A program made the translations under genes and the position numbers. Shown piece by piece: positions 7,826 through 17,590 of a stretch of 64,000 nucleotides of DNA (positions are counted from its first letter, which is position 1; the number at the start of each line of letters is the position of its first letter). The stretch comes from Gracilimonas sp965227785 (GTDB taxonomy: Bacteria; Bacteroidota; Rhodothermia; Balneolales; Balneolaceae). Where the stretch lies: NCBI RefSeq assembly GCF_965227785.1, contig NZ_OZ245785.1, positions 1,674,001 to 1,738,000 on the forward strand, in the 5' to 3' direction. The notes under the pieces were generated by a model. The model was given only the letters and a program-made list of their open reading frames with translations. It did no database searches and was not told where the DNA came from.

Positions 7826-8262
7826 ATATCTATAGCCTCCTCACGTATTTGATCGCTGTGATTATTTTGGGCGTTGGATGTGCTTCAAATCAACCTTCTC
7901 CTGAAGAAAGTTACCCGGATTTAGTAGATGAAAATCCTCCAAACCGGATTCCATATGTAGAGAAAGATGTTTCTATTGACAGTATCACCTTTATTAAAGT
8001 GCAAAATGAAAAGGCATTATTAATAAAGGGCACTTTCCCAAATCCCTGCACACAAATACTCCGTGTAGATGAACGCGTTGTACCTGAAATGCTGACCTTG
8101 AATATTATCGGTTGGCAAAGATATCAGCAAATGTGTGCACAAGCGATTACTCCATTTACCTACATCCACAAGGGTATCAGTTCGGAGCAGTGGGAACAAA
8201 AAAAGCTGATCGTGATAAATGAAAAGGAATTTGAACTGCCGCTTGGCTCTTCATCCGAATAA
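7822..8262 (+). CDS. Lipoprotein of unknown function
   Basis: The 146-residue protein opens with a lipoprotein signal (hydrophobic LLTYLIAVIILGVG followed by Cys20, lipobox LGVGC). The mature part is short, has a few cysteines (NPCTQI, QQMCAQA), and contains the charge-mixed segment KVQNEKALLIKGTFPNPC. No named domain is recognised. Overlap with the rsfS stop suggests translational coupling, though the lipoprotein would act at the envelope. Confidence 0.75.
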   Translation: MNIYSLLTYLIAVIILGVGCASNQPSPEESYPDLVDENPPNRIPYVEKDVSIDSITFIKVQNEKALLIKGTFPNPCTQILRVDERVVPEMLTLNIIGWQRYQQMCAQAITPFTYIHKGISSEQWEQKKLIVINEKEFELPLGSSSE

Positions 8263-8268
8263 CCTGAT

Positions 8269-9240
8269 ATGCCTAAGATCCTGATCACAGAGCCCATTCC
8301 TGATGATGTGATTGATTATTTGAAAAATTTCGCATCGGTTACCGTTGGGAATAAAGGCACCTATCAATCTGAAGAAACACTCATCCGTGATATCCCGGAA
8401 TACGACGGCCTGCTTTGCATGCTATCAACTCCGGTTACAGAAGAAGTCCTAAGTGCGGGAAAAAACCTTAAGATTGTGGCCAATTTTGCTGTTGGATATG
8501 ATAATATTGACGTGGAAGCTGCCCATAATCTTGGTATCAAAACCGCCAACACCCCGGATGTACTTACCGAAGCTTGTGGAGATTACGCCATGGGACTACT
8601 TCTTGCACTTTCCAGAAAGTTCAAAGATGCCGAGCAGTATCTGCGTGATGGAAATTTTACCGGCTGGGAACCCCTCGGCTTTTTGGGGATGGAACTGAGA
8701 GACCGGACCCTTGGTATCATCGGTATGGGTAGAATCGGGCAGGCTTTTGCTCACCGGGCGCGTGCTTTTGGCATGAAGATTATCTACAACAACCGCTCAC
8801 GGGTTGACGAGCAAAAAGAGCAAGAACTTGAGGCTGAATTCATTTCGGACCACAAAGAGCTTGCTCAACGGGCTGATGTATTGAGCCTGAACTGCCCGCT
8901 TACGGAAGAAACCCACCACCTGGTAGACAAAGAGCTTTTAGATCTAATGCCTGAACATGCATTGCTTGTTAATATTTCAAGAGGTGCTGTTATTGATGAA
9001 GCCGCCTTGGCACAGTCTTTACACCAAAACCAAATTGCGGGCGCCGCTTTAGATGTTTTTGAAGAAGAACCCAAAGTTCATCCCGATCTATTATCGGCCC
9101 CAAACACCCTGTTGCTTCCTCATATCGCCAGTGCCACCCACCGCACCAGAAAAGACATCGGTATGCTGGCCGCTGAGGCCATCACATCGGTACTTGAAGG
9201 TAAGCCTGATAACGAAATCCCAAACTTGATTAGCCGTTAA
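8269..9240 (+). CDS. D-isomer 2-hydroxyacid dehydrogenase (glyoxylate/hydroxypyruvate reductase type)
   Basis: This 323-residue NAD(P)-dependent enzyme has the Rossmann motif GIIGMGRIGQAFAHRA near residue 150, catalytic Arg in NISRGAVIDEAAL, catalytic Glu in LDVFEEEP and catalytic His in LLPHIASAT. Residues 70-85 (NFAVGYDNIDVEAA) also fit glyoxylate/hydroxypyruvate/D-glycerate dehydrogenases rather than PGDH, since the C-terminal ACT domain is absent. It begins six bases after the lipoprotein gene. Substrate is inferred. Confidence 0.9.
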   Translation: MPKILITEPIPDDVIDYLKNFASVTVGNKGTYQSEETLIRDIPEYDGLLCMLSTPVTEEVLSAGKNLKIVANFAVGYDNIDVEAAHNLGIKTANTPDVLTEACGDYAMGLLLALSRKFKDAEQYLRDGNFTGWEPLGFLGMELRDRTLGIIGMGRIGQAFAHRARAFGMKIIYNNRSRVDEQKEQELEAEFISDHKELAQRADVLSLNCPLTEETHHLVDKELLDLMPEHALLVNISRGAVIDEAALAQSLHQNQIAGAALDVFEEEPKVHPDLLSAPNTLLLPHIASATHRTRKDIGMLAAEAITSVLEGKPDNEIPNLISR

Positions 9241-9267
9241 TTTACGCTCATATTCGTTCTCACCTTT

Positions 9268-12200
9268 ATGAGTAGCGCTATTTTGAAATCACCCATAGAA
9301 AATAAAACCTGGGCTCTTGCCTTTCTGCTGACTCTGGTCGCTCTTGCTTACGGGATATTTGAAATATGGACCGAACAAGACCAGCTTTCTGATATAGAAC
9401 AGATTCAATTAGCCAATCAATCTGTTTATAAAGCGCTGCAAAACTACAACGACTTTGAGCAGGACTTTATTAATGAAAGTGAAAAATATGCTGCTACTGC
9501 AAAACAATATCTTGAAAGCAACACCCCAACGGAAGCACTGACTCAAGAAGCAGAGCAAGGCTTTGACTTCTGGGGATCATCACTTTTCAGGGATAACGAC
9601 CTCTTACTATGGACCGGCTTTGCTACAAAGGCTCTGCCTGCGATTTCTGATAGCAGTGATTCATTTTTAAGCATTGACCAAAATAACAATGTCACATTTC
9701 TGCAATACCAAACTTTTTTCACAGTCACAGAAGCTGATACTTCCGTACAACTCACTCTCGTTACCCGTAAGAAAATTAAACAGGAAAATATTCTTCCTAT
9801 TGGCAACAATGCCGAGATAAGTCCTTCAACGCTTTTCCAGTCAGAATCCGGCTACCCGGTTCATTTCAGTTTTTTTGAGAACCCTCCGGCTAACGTACAA
9901 TTCAAAACGAAAATAGCTACCTCAAATATAGACTCTGCCGGAGTCATTTATACCCTTTCAGAGGACTATGCCACCTATAGATCAAACCAACAGAATCGCT
10001 ACTTTTTATACAGAGCTATTTTCTACGCTGTCTTCATCTGTTTCATCACCCTGTTTTTGATTTCCGTTTCACAGGAATTGAGCACCTGGAAATCCTTGCT
10101 GCTGAAATTGTTTGCCATCACTTTGGCATGGGCTTTTTTCTCGAATATAGATTATGGCGTAGGATGGATTGAAATATTCTATGCTTTGGGTCAACAAGAT
10201 TTTTTGACACTCAAACCTCTGGTAAAGTATGGAGTGCACTCATTATTTGTTCTGCTGCTCACCATTGTTTGCTTCCGTCCGTTAATTTCTTCGGAGATAG
10301 AGCTGCAAAAACAACCAAAAATTACCCTTCCCTTAATCTTGGTTTTCTTTGGGTTTCTAAGTGCATTTCTGCTTCACTTTTATATCATTGAAACCTACTC
10401 TCTCTTTACCCAGACTTCTATACCGGTGTTGGACCTCGAGGTATTTCCCAACTGGGATACTCTCGTTTTTTATGTCATGTCCGGATTTTTTGCTATTTCG
10501 TGTATTACCCTCTTAACCTTGCTGGGCTGGTTTATCATGAAGCTTACCTTCAACCCACCCATCATCCCATTTCTGTTTATTCTTTCGGGGTACATTGTGG
10601 GGATGTTTATCATCTTTGAGTTGAGCGCCGACACTCATATCGCAGGATGGATTTCTCTTACCACCGCTATCTTTTTTGGCACTATCGTTAGCTTTGTTTA
10701 CATAGCCAACCGAGATCCGGATTTATTTATTTATGCCTCCAGGCTGCGATTATTACTACTATTCAGCTTCATAGCTGTAGGTTTATCTTATGTGGCGGTT
10801 TACCAAGGCTATTCTGAACGATTAAACAGCCAAATGCAGCGGGCAGCCGAGTTATTTGTTGATGAAGAAGCCACCCAAGCCGAACTTATTGCAAGAAGTT
10901 TACTTATCGGACTGGAACGATCGGTTTCTAATCTTACCGAAGAAGATTTAAGCCGACGCCCCGCTTTTGTTGAGAATTATTTCACCCAGCAAACCCAACA
11001 GCTTATTACGGAAGAATGGGAACGGTTCTCCATCTCAACCCAGCTTGTGAATAATAATGGGGATATCATCGGGGAATACTCTTCTGACTTAGACTCCCCG
11101 GCATGGACCCGTGCTTTCAACATCATGTCGCTTGTGATTCCATTTGAGGAAGAGCAAATCAGGCTGGAAAACCTTCGCCCTATTATAAGGGAGCGGCCTT
11201 TAAATGAAGCCAATTCGAACTACTCCTCATTCCGCCGGGCTTGGATTCCGCTTTATGAAAACGGTTCCTCACCACAGCGCATCGGTTGGATTTTATGTTC
11301 TGTGTACCGCGAGCGTCCTCAATTTGAAAAGCCATTGCGTGCCGTTATAGCCTCAGAGGGCAGTGAAAACTGGAATGCTTCTATCAGTATCACTGAATAT
11401 GTGAATGGACTTGCTTCCCGAAGAAACATTGTGGGGATTCCACTGGAAATGCCCGGGTATTTGCGCCTTCCCGGAGAGCTCATTGAAGACATTATGATAG
11501 AAGATGATTCCACCATGTTCAGAACGGCGGGTCTTGGAGATCAGCAAATCAGGGAATTCTTTATAGCCACTTCCGAAGAGAAAATAATTCGGGCTGCCAC
11601 GAATCACCCCGGTCTTGATAATCACCTGTTTTCCCTGCTCCGGTTTTTCTTTTGCGTGTTGATTACCGGACTGCTTGTACTTGGCTCTCTGTTCTGGAAA
11701 AAAGACCTGAACGTTCTTGGGCATAACCGGCGATTCAGAGACCGGCTTATCGACCGCTTTGTATTTGCATCCCTGCTTTGCCTGATGGCACTGATTGCAA
11801 CCACTTACTATGCCATTAAAAGTCAGAATCAAAAAAGCGTTCAGGATCAGCTTCTTGATAAACTGGGCAACCTGACCGATGCTATTTCCCTTCAGGAAAA
11901 ACAATCGCCCAACGCTTCCCCCATCCCACTCAGTGAACTTACTTCGACGCTGGATGCCGATGCCGCTCTTTATAAGGACAAAACCATCAATACTTCTACT
12001 ACCAGCCAGATTTATAATCAGCATCTGCTTCCAAGACTACTGCCCTGGGACGTATATGATTCCATATATAATAGGGGAAACAGCCAGGTTACCCGAAAAG
12101 CCACTCTTGGTAATCAAGAACTGTTGATTGGCTATCAGCCCTGGCTCAATACAGAAGGATCGATTGCCGGTATTGTTGCCATTCCTACCTTTCTGGAAGC

Positions 12201-13161
12201 ACCGAAATTTAATGAACAGCTACTTTCAACAACCAGTTATTTACTTGGATTTTATGTCATCATATTCGGGTTGTTCATTATTGCTGCATCGTTGATTTCA
12301 ACCCAGTTAACCTCTCCGCTGGAAGCATTGCGAGAGGGGCTCAAAAAAATCTCAGGGGGCGACCTTGAAACCACCCTTCCCGTGAAAAGTAAGGATGAAA
12401 TCGGCTCGCTGACTAATGCTTACAACGTGATGGTGTACCGTTTGAAGGACTTACAAGAAGAACTGGCCCGCGCAGAAAGGGAAGCTGCCTGGAAAGAAAT
12501 GGCCCAACAGGTAGCCCACGAAATCAAGAACCCGCTTACCCCAATGAAGCTGAACCTTCAACACCTGGAGCGGCAGCTGAATGTTTCCGAGGATGAGTTC
12601 AAACTCATGAAACCAAAAATCGAGAAGATCGCCGCAAATATGATTGAGCAAATTGAATCGCTCAGCCAAATTGCTTCTGATTTCTCCAAGTTTGCCCGGC
12701 CCACTGATCAGGAGTTTAAACCTGTTGAATTGAATGAATTGCTCGCATCGCTGGCAGAACTGTATGAGCCGGAAGAAAACCTCACCATAGAAACACACCT
12801 TCACCAGGGAGAACTCCGCGTTGTTGGGGTTAAAGATGAGCTCCGCCGAACACTCATCAACCTTATAAAAAATGCTCATGAGGCTATGCCCGAAGGAGGA
12901 AAAGTCATATTGACATCTGCCCTGAATAAATCAAAAGACCGGGCAAGCATATCTATCAAAGACAATGGAGAGGGCATTCCGGAAGAAACTCAGGATCAAA
13001 TTTTTGTACCGAACTTTTCCACCAAATCGAGCGGAACCGGACTGGGGCTGGCCATCTCTAAAAAAATTATTGAAGAGCATGATGGCGAGATTTCTTTCGT
13101 CTCCGAAACAGGAAAGGGAACCACCTTCACCATTCAGCTTCCTTTAGACAAAACCGAATAG
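9268..13161 (+). CDS. Very large NtrY-like sensor histidine kinase
   Basis: The protein has 1297 residues. An N-terminal helix (about 12-32) is followed by a long extracytoplasmic segment. A cluster of hydrophobic spans covers roughly 250-510, a second extracytoplasmic region roughly 530-790, and two more spans lie near 795-850 and 990-1015. A HAMP-like linker (SPLEALREGLKKISGGDLE), the H-box VAHEIKNPLTPMKL (His about 1084), the N-box NLIKNAHEAMPEGG and the G-boxes DNGEGIPE and GTGLGLAISKKIIEEH close it. It autophosphorylates on His and should pass phosphate to a regulator, but none is adjacent. Its sensory part is far larger than usual. Confidence 0.92.
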   Translation: MSSAILKSPIENKTWALAFLLTLVALAYGIFEIWTEQDQLSDIEQIQLANQSVYKALQNYNDFEQDFINESEKYAATAKQYLESNTPTEALTQEAEQGFDFWGSSLFRDNDLLLWTGFATKALPAISDSSDSFLSIDQNNNVTFLQYQTFFTVTEADTSVQLTLVTRKKIKQENILPIGNNAEISPSTLFQSESGYPVHFSFFENPPANVQFKTKIATSNIDSAGVIYTLSEDYATYRSNQQNRYFLYRAIFYAVFICFITLFLISVSQELSTWKSLLLKLFAITLAWAFFSNIDYGVGWIEIFYALGQQDFLTLKPLVKYGVHSLFVLLLTIVCFRPLISSEIELQKQPKITLPLILVFFGFLSAFLLHFYIIETYSLFTQTSIPVLDLEVFPNWDTLVFYVMSGFFAISCITLLTLLGWFIMKLTFNPPIIPFLFILSGYIVGMFIIFELSADTHIAGWISLTTAIFFGTIVSFVYIANRDPDLFIYASRLRLLLLFSFIAVGLSYVAVYQGYSERLNSQMQRAAELFVDEEATQAELIARSLLIGLERSVSNLTEEDLSRRPAFVENYFTQQTQQLITEEWERFSISTQLVNNNGDIIGEYSSDLDSPAWTRAFNIMSLVIPFEEEQIRLENLRPIIRERPLNEANSNYSSFRRAWIPLYENGSSPQRIGWILCSVYRERPQFEKPLRAVIASEGSENWNASISITEYVNGLASRRNIVGIPLEMPGYLRLPGELIEDIMIEDDSTMFRTAGLGDQQIREFFIATSEEKIIRAATNHPGLDNHLFSLLRFFFCVLITGLLVLGSLFWKKDLNVLGHNRRFRDRLIDRFVFASLLCLMALIATTYYAIKSQNQKSVQDQLLDKLGNLTDAISLQEKQSPNASPIPLSELTSTLDADAALYKDKTINTSTTSQIYNQHLLPRLLPWDVYDSIYNRGNSQVTRKATLGNQELLIGYQPWLNTEGSIAGIVAIPTFLEAPKFNEQLLSTTSYLLGFYVIIFGLFIIAASLISTQLTSPLEALREGLKKISGGDLETTLPVKSKDEIGSLTNAYNVMVYRLKDLQEELARAEREAAWKEMAQQVAHEIKNPLTPMKLNLQHLERQLNVSEDEFKLMKPKIEKIAANMIEQIESLSQIASDFSKFARPTDQEFKPVELNELLASLAELYEPEENLTIETHLHQGELRVVGVKDELRRTLINLIKNAHEAMPEGGKVILTSALNKSKDRASISIKDNGEGIPEETQDQIFVPNFSTKSSGTGLGLAISKKIIEEHDGEISFVSETGKGTTFTIQLPLDKTE

Positions 13162-13222
13162 ACCCGATAGCCAATCTTTATCGCTATTGGAGAAAATTTG
13201 TCCGTACCTTTGCGCTCCTCCT

Positions 13223-14566
13223 ATGAAAAATCCGCGCAAAGAAATAAAGAAAGAAGGGCTGAAGTTAGTAGCTATTGGAAGTCCCATCATTGCTACTCAG
13301 CTTTTACGAATGGGGCTCAACTTTACCGATACGGTAATGGCCGGAAACTTGTCTGCTCTCGACCTTGCTGCCGTTGCTATCGGTAATGCCATTTATATGC
13401 CCATTGGGATTTTTTGCATGGCCACTCTGATTGCCATTAACCCGGTGGTTTCACAATTTTTGGGTGCCCGCAAGTTTGAGGAAATCGGCAAAAGTGCCCG
13501 GCAGATGTTTTGGCTCATCATTATGCTCACCATTCCGGCTTTTCTCCTGATCCGTAACCTGGACCTGGTGATGCACCTTATGGGTGTAACCCCGGAAATC
13601 ATCCCCCTCGCTGATGGATACCTCAAAGCTATATCCTGGGGAGTGTTGCCGCTGCTTGCCTATGCCGGCATAAGGTACTTTAGTGAAGGCTTATCGGTTA
13701 CCAAGCCCGCTATGTACATTGCCGCAGCAAGCCTGGTATTAAACGTCGGAGCCAACTACGTGTTGATGTATGGTAAGTTGGGATTTCCTGCTTTGGGAGC
13801 TGTAGGAACCGGCTACGCAACCTCAGTCATTAACCTGTTCGGGGCTATTGTATTCATTGCCTTCACGGCCTCGTTCAAGCCTTTTAAGCGTTTCAATATT
13901 TTTGGCCGTACTACCGGGCCTGAGTGGAAGTACATTGGTGAGCTTGTCAAGGTTGGGATACCAAACGGTATCAGTTCATCCATGGAAGTTCTACTGTTTG
14001 CAACCGTCAGTTTGTTGATGGGAACACTGAGTGTGAAAGCAGCCGCCGCCCACCAAATTGCGATTAATGTAGCGGCAACGATGTTTATGATTCCTTTCGG
14101 GCTTTCCATGGCTATTTCACAGAGGGTCGGTTTCTCGCTGGGACAAGGTTCAATGTCCAATGCTCGCTTTCGGGGATTTGTGGGAATTGCCATTTGTGCC
14201 GGGGTGATGACCCTTACCGCCTTACTGTTATTCCTGGCGCCGGAATTCATCATCAGCATTTACACCGATGATGTGGAAGTTGCCTCTGTGGCAGTTTCCT
14301 TATTGTTCATGGCGGCCATTTTCCAGATTTCAGACGGATTACAAGTGGGAGCTTTTGGTGCGCTCCGTGGACTAAAAGACACTCGCATTCCTATGATTGT
14401 AAACTTTATTTCGTACTGGCTGGTGGGTTTTCCAACAGGTTACCTGTTGGGAATTTTTCTCGGATACGGCCCGGAAGGATTATGGATTGGGCTGATTGGC
14501 GGACTGACCGTAGCTGCCGTCCTGCACAATTATCGATTCAATAAGCTCACAAAAGCAGGAAGTTAA
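13223..14566 (+). CDS. MATE family multidrug/metabolite efflux transporter
   Basis: This 447-residue protein has twelve predicted hydrophobic spans. MATE signatures are GSPIIATQLLRMGLNFTDTVMAGN near residue 20, PVVSQFLGARKFEEIGKSAR near 75 and, in the second half, AAAHQIAINVAATMFMIPFG and QRVGFSLGQGS. MATE carriers export cationic or hydrophobic compounds using Na+ or H+ gradients. I chose the ATG at 13223; the frame is open back to a TTG at 13187, but the added residues do not look like a transporter start. It stands just upstream of a polyketide cassette in the same direction, so it could export that product (inference). Confidence 0.92.
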   Translation: MKNPRKEIKKEGLKLVAIGSPIIATQLLRMGLNFTDTVMAGNLSALDLAAVAIGNAIYMPIGIFCMATLIAINPVVSQFLGARKFEEIGKSARQMFWLIIMLTIPAFLLIRNLDLVMHLMGVTPEIIPLADGYLKAISWGVLPLLAYAGIRYFSEGLSVTKPAMYIAAASLVLNVGANYVLMYGKLGFPALGAVGTGYATSVINLFGAIVFIAFTASFKPFKRFNIFGRTTGPEWKYIGELVKVGIPNGISSSMEVLLFATVSLLMGTLSVKAAAAHQIAINVAATMFMIPFGLSMAISQRVGFSLGQGSMSNARFRGFVGIAICAGVMTLTALLLFLAPEFIISIYTDDVEVASVAVSLLFMAAIFQISDGLQVGAFGALRGLKDTRIPMIVNFISYWLVGFPTGYLLGIFLGYGPEGLWIGLIGGLTVAAVLHNYRFNKLTKAGS

Positions 14567-14625
14567 CTGAATGAAGGCCCGGGCCAAAAGGTTTGGATAA
14601 CATCCCCAAATTGTTATCCTACTGT

Positions 14626-15732
14626 ATGCCTGTTTTCATTCACGACATAGCCACTTCAGTTCCGCCTTTTTCAAGCGACCAGCAGCATATTCGTGAGGTA
14701 ATGAAAAAGCATGTCGGCACAGATCGAAAAACCGAAGCTATTATTCACCGCATCTATACGCAATCGGGCATTGAAAAACGCCATTCTGTGGTGCAAGATT
14801 TTGAACCCAACAAACACGGGAAATTATTTTTTAACGGTCAGGCTAAATCTGAACCCGGTACCGCCGCCCGAAACAAGGTATATGAAGAGGAATCAAAAAA
14901 ACTTTTTGTGGATGTTGGACGGAAACTGCTTGCTGACAATCCACATATCTCTTCCAATGAAATTACCCATGTGGTCACTGTATCCTGTACGGGGTTTTTT
15001 GCACCAGGGCCAGATTATGAATTGGTAAAAGCCCTCCGATTGAAACCCTCTACAGAACGTTTTCATGTCGGATTTATGGGATGCTATGCTGCCTTTCCGG
15101 CTATGAAAATGGCAGAATCATTTTGCAAAGCCGATTCTGATGCCGTGGTGTTAGTGGTTGCTGCTGAGTTATGCTCTCTTCACTTTCAGTTCAAAAATAA
15201 CCTGGATAATTTACTTTCTGGCTCTGTATTTGCAGATGGGGCAGCTGGAATGCTTATCTCCTCAAAACCACCCAAAAAACAAGGGTTTGAAATTCGGAAG
15301 CTTGCTTCCTCTCTGGCCCCAAAAGGAGAAAAAGACATGGCCTGGACAATCGGCGATTCAGGTTTCAATATGATCCTTTCTACTTATGTGCCGGATATCA
15401 TCAATGAGAACCTGGAATCAGTGGTGAAGCCGCTTTATGAATCTTATAAGTTGTCTCGTACAGACATTGATTACTGGGCTTTGCATCCCGGCGGACGTGC
15501 AATCCTTGATAAAATAGAGGACAACCTTAGTCTGCAACCCCATCAAATCTCGGCATCCCGGGCTGTACTTTCTGAATTTGGAAATATGAGCAGCGCCACC
15601 GTTTTGTTTGTACTTAAGAAATTACTGGATTCAGGTCTGTCAGCCGGACAGAACATCCTTCCTATGGCTTTTGGTCCCGGCCTGACCATTGAAAGCGGTC
15701 TCTTTAAAGTTTACCATCCTGACGAGGATTGA
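14626..15732 (+). CDS. Type III polyketide synthase (chalcone/alkylresorcinol synthase family)
   Basis: This 368-residue thiolase-fold enzyme has the complete Cys-His-Asn triad: Cys153 in GFMGCYAAFPAMKMA, His287 in ALHPGGRAILDK and Asn320 in EFGNMSSATVLFVL. The N-terminus has VTVSCTGFFAPGPDYELVKAL and the C-terminus AFGPGLTIES. Such enzymes condense an acyl-CoA starter with malonyl-CoA to make alkylpyrones or alkylresorcinols. Start: ATG 14626, MPVFIHDIATSVPP. Three bases separate it from a methyltransferase, followed by an overlapping flavin monooxygenase. Product is inferred, not read from sequence. Confidence 0.93.
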   Translation: MPVFIHDIATSVPPFSSDQQHIREVMKKHVGTDRKTEAIIHRIYTQSGIEKRHSVVQDFEPNKHGKLFFNGQAKSEPGTAARNKVYEEESKKLFVDVGRKLLADNPHISSNEITHVVTVSCTGFFAPGPDYELVKALRLKPSTERFHVGFMGCYAAFPAMKMAESFCKADSDAVVLVVAAELCSLHFQFKNNLDNLLSGSVFADGAAGMLISSKPPKKQGFEIRKLASSLAPKGEKDMAWTIGDSGFNMILSTYVPDIINENLESVVKPLYESYKLSRTDIDYWALHPGGRAILDKIEDNLSLQPHQISASRAVLSEFGNMSSATVLFVLKKLLDSGLSAGQNILPMAFGPGLTIESGLFKVYHPDED

Positions 15733-15735
15733 CCT

Positions 15736-16431
15736 ATGCCTGTTTTTTTATCAAAGCGCCGGCCGAATTTGATTGAATATATGGATCGGGACGATTGTGA
15801 TCCTCAGTTGTTGGAAAATACTTATCGGCAGTTTTCCACCATTAACTTACTGCTATCACAATGGAAAAGGATATACAAAAATGAGCTTCGGCCACTGATG
15901 CATAAAGGTAAAACCTATTCCCTTCTCGATATCGGTTTTGGTGGCGGGGATGTACCTCTCAAACTTTCTGAATGGGCTAACAAAGATGGGCTCGAATTGC
16001 AAATCACAGCCATAGAAACTGACCAACGAGCCTTTGAATTTGCCCGACAGCTGGAAGCTCCGAATCAGGTCACATTCCAACATTGTTCTTCTACAGATCT
16101 GGTATCCCAATCTCGCACATACGATTTTGTTATCTCCAATCATGTGCTCCATCACCTGGCTGAAGATCAGTTGCTACAGGTATTGGATGAAGCGAAATCT
16201 CTTTCCCTTCAAAAAGTCATTTTCAATGATATTGAGCGAAGTGATATTGGGTACTTCCTGTTTGCCAATTTTGCACGACTCATATTCAGAAACTCCTTCA
16301 TTGTTCCCGATGGTTTAATTTCCATAAAGCGCAGTTATACCATAAAAGAATTGAAGCAAGTAGCTCCCGCCGGCTGGCAAGTTCAACGCTTATTTCCCTT
16401 TCGTTTATTATTGAAATATGACAAGAACTAA
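15736..16431 (+). CDS. Class I SAM-dependent methyltransferase
   Basis: This 231-residue protein has the SAM-binding motif LLDIGFGGGDVPL (about 63-75), an acidic motif II (ITAIETDQRAF) and the post-motif DFVISNHVLHHL near 135. It follows the polyketide synthase by three bases and overlaps the downstream monooxygenase by 14 bases, so it most likely O- or C-methylates the polyketide or phenol. The annotation rests on motifs; substrate is inferred from neighbours. Confidence 0.88.
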   Translation: MPVFLSKRRPNLIEYMDRDDCDPQLLENTYRQFSTINLLLSQWKRIYKNELRPLMHKGKTYSLLDIGFGGGDVPLKLSEWANKDGLELQITAIETDQRAFEFARQLEAPNQVTFQHCSSTDLVSQSRTYDFVISNHVLHHLAEDQLLQVLDEAKSLSLQKVIFNDIERSDIGYFLFANFARLIFRNSFIVPDGLISIKRSYTIKELKQVAPAGWQVQRLFPFRLLLKYDKN

Positions 16432-17590
16432 GCCCGAAATACCGGTGGTAATTATTGGAGGAGGCCCCGTTGGTTTATTCCTAGCCATCTGCTTGCTTAA
16501 AAAAGGAATAGAATGCCGGGTACTCGAAAAGCGTAAAGAACCCGTACCGGATTCACGGTCATTGGGCATCCATCCAGTATCGCTTGAGCTGTTTGAGGAA
16601 GTTGGTATCACGGAGCCATTCCTAAGTGCCGGCTTAAAAATCAGGAAAGGAATCGCTCTTTCCGAAGACAAAAAGTTAGGTGAAATCTTCTTCGAAAATT
16701 GCCGGAAGCCTTATAATTATATCCTTGCCTGTCCGCAGTTCACCACAGAAAAAATTCTACGGGATGAACTGGCAAAGCTTAATGGACATGCACTAATTAC
16801 CGGTGCTACTTTTCAATCATTTCTTGAACATGAACAATCCGTAGAGATAACATACTCAACTGATCAACAAACGAATCAACGAATATCGAGCAACTATGTA
16901 GTAGGCTGCGATGGTAAAAACAGCATGGTTCGTCAGCAGGCTTCCATCCATTTTTCCGGGAAACGGTACAACGATACCTACATCATGGGCGATTTTGAAG
17001 ACACAACCGACTTCGGACCGGATGCCGCTGTATTCTTACCAAAAGAAGGACTGATTGAATGCTTCCCCCTTCCGAATGGAATGCGTCGCTGGGTGGTGAA
17101 AACCGATGAGTATATACCGAAACCCGGACAGCTGAAACTCGCTGCTTTGGTTCAGGACAGGTTGGGATACGACTTATTTGGAGTAAAAAGCACGATGCTC
17201 AGCAGTTTTGGCGTGCAGCAATTTTTGGCGGAGACATTTGCAAAAGGCCGGGTTTTACTGGCCGGTGATGCAGCCCATGTAGTAAGCCCCATTGGTGGGC
17301 AAGGCATGAATCTCGGCTGGATGGACTGTCGAGTGCTTGCTGATTCTTTCGCTTTTCTTACCAACAAAAATTCTGAAATCGCTGAACAGGTATTTCGAGA
17401 GTATTCCGAAAACCAAACACGTATAGCAAAAAAAGTGGCACGAAGAGCGGAAATCAACATGGCTTTGGGGCGAAGACAAAGGATGCCTTTTTTCAGAAAC
17501 CTGTTTTTAAAGGGTATGTTGCATTCCCCGCTGAAAAGAAAAGCAGCTGAGCTTTTTACGATGCGCGGGTTAGACAGTTGGTGGGTTTAG
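16418..17590 (+). CDS. FAD-dependent aromatic hydroxylase (UbiH/PHBH-like)
   Basis: This 390-residue flavoprotein has the Rossmann motif VVIIGGGPVGLFLAI at residues 10-24, the DG-type motif VVGCDGKNSMVRQQA near 165 and the second FAD motif LLAGDAAHVVSPIGGQGMN near 285. These three are standard for class A flavin monooxygenases that hydroxylate phenols. It overlaps the methyltransferase gene and ends four bases into the convergent GAF sensor gene at 17587. The overall gene trio recalls Streptomyces SrsA-SrsB-SrsC, which makes methylated alkylresorcinols and quinones. Confidence 0.9.
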   Translation: MTRTKPEIPVVIIGGGPVGLFLAICLLKKGIECRVLEKRKEPVPDSRSLGIHPVSLELFEEVGITEPFLSAGLKIRKGIALSEDKKLGEIFFENCRKPYNYILACPQFTTEKILRDELAKLNGHALITGATFQSFLEHEQSVEITYSTDQQTNQRISSNYVVGCDGKNSMVRQQASIHFSGKRYNDTYIMGDFEDTTDFGPDAAVFLPKEGLIECFPLPNGMRRWVVKTDEYIPKPGQLKLAALVQDRLGYDLFGVKSTMLSSFGVQQFLAETFAKGRVLLAGDAAHVVSPIGGQGMNLGWMDCRVLADSFAFLTNKNSEIAEQVFREYSENQTRIAKKVARRAEINMALGRRQRMPFFRNLFLKGMLHSPLKRKAAELFTMRGLDSWWV

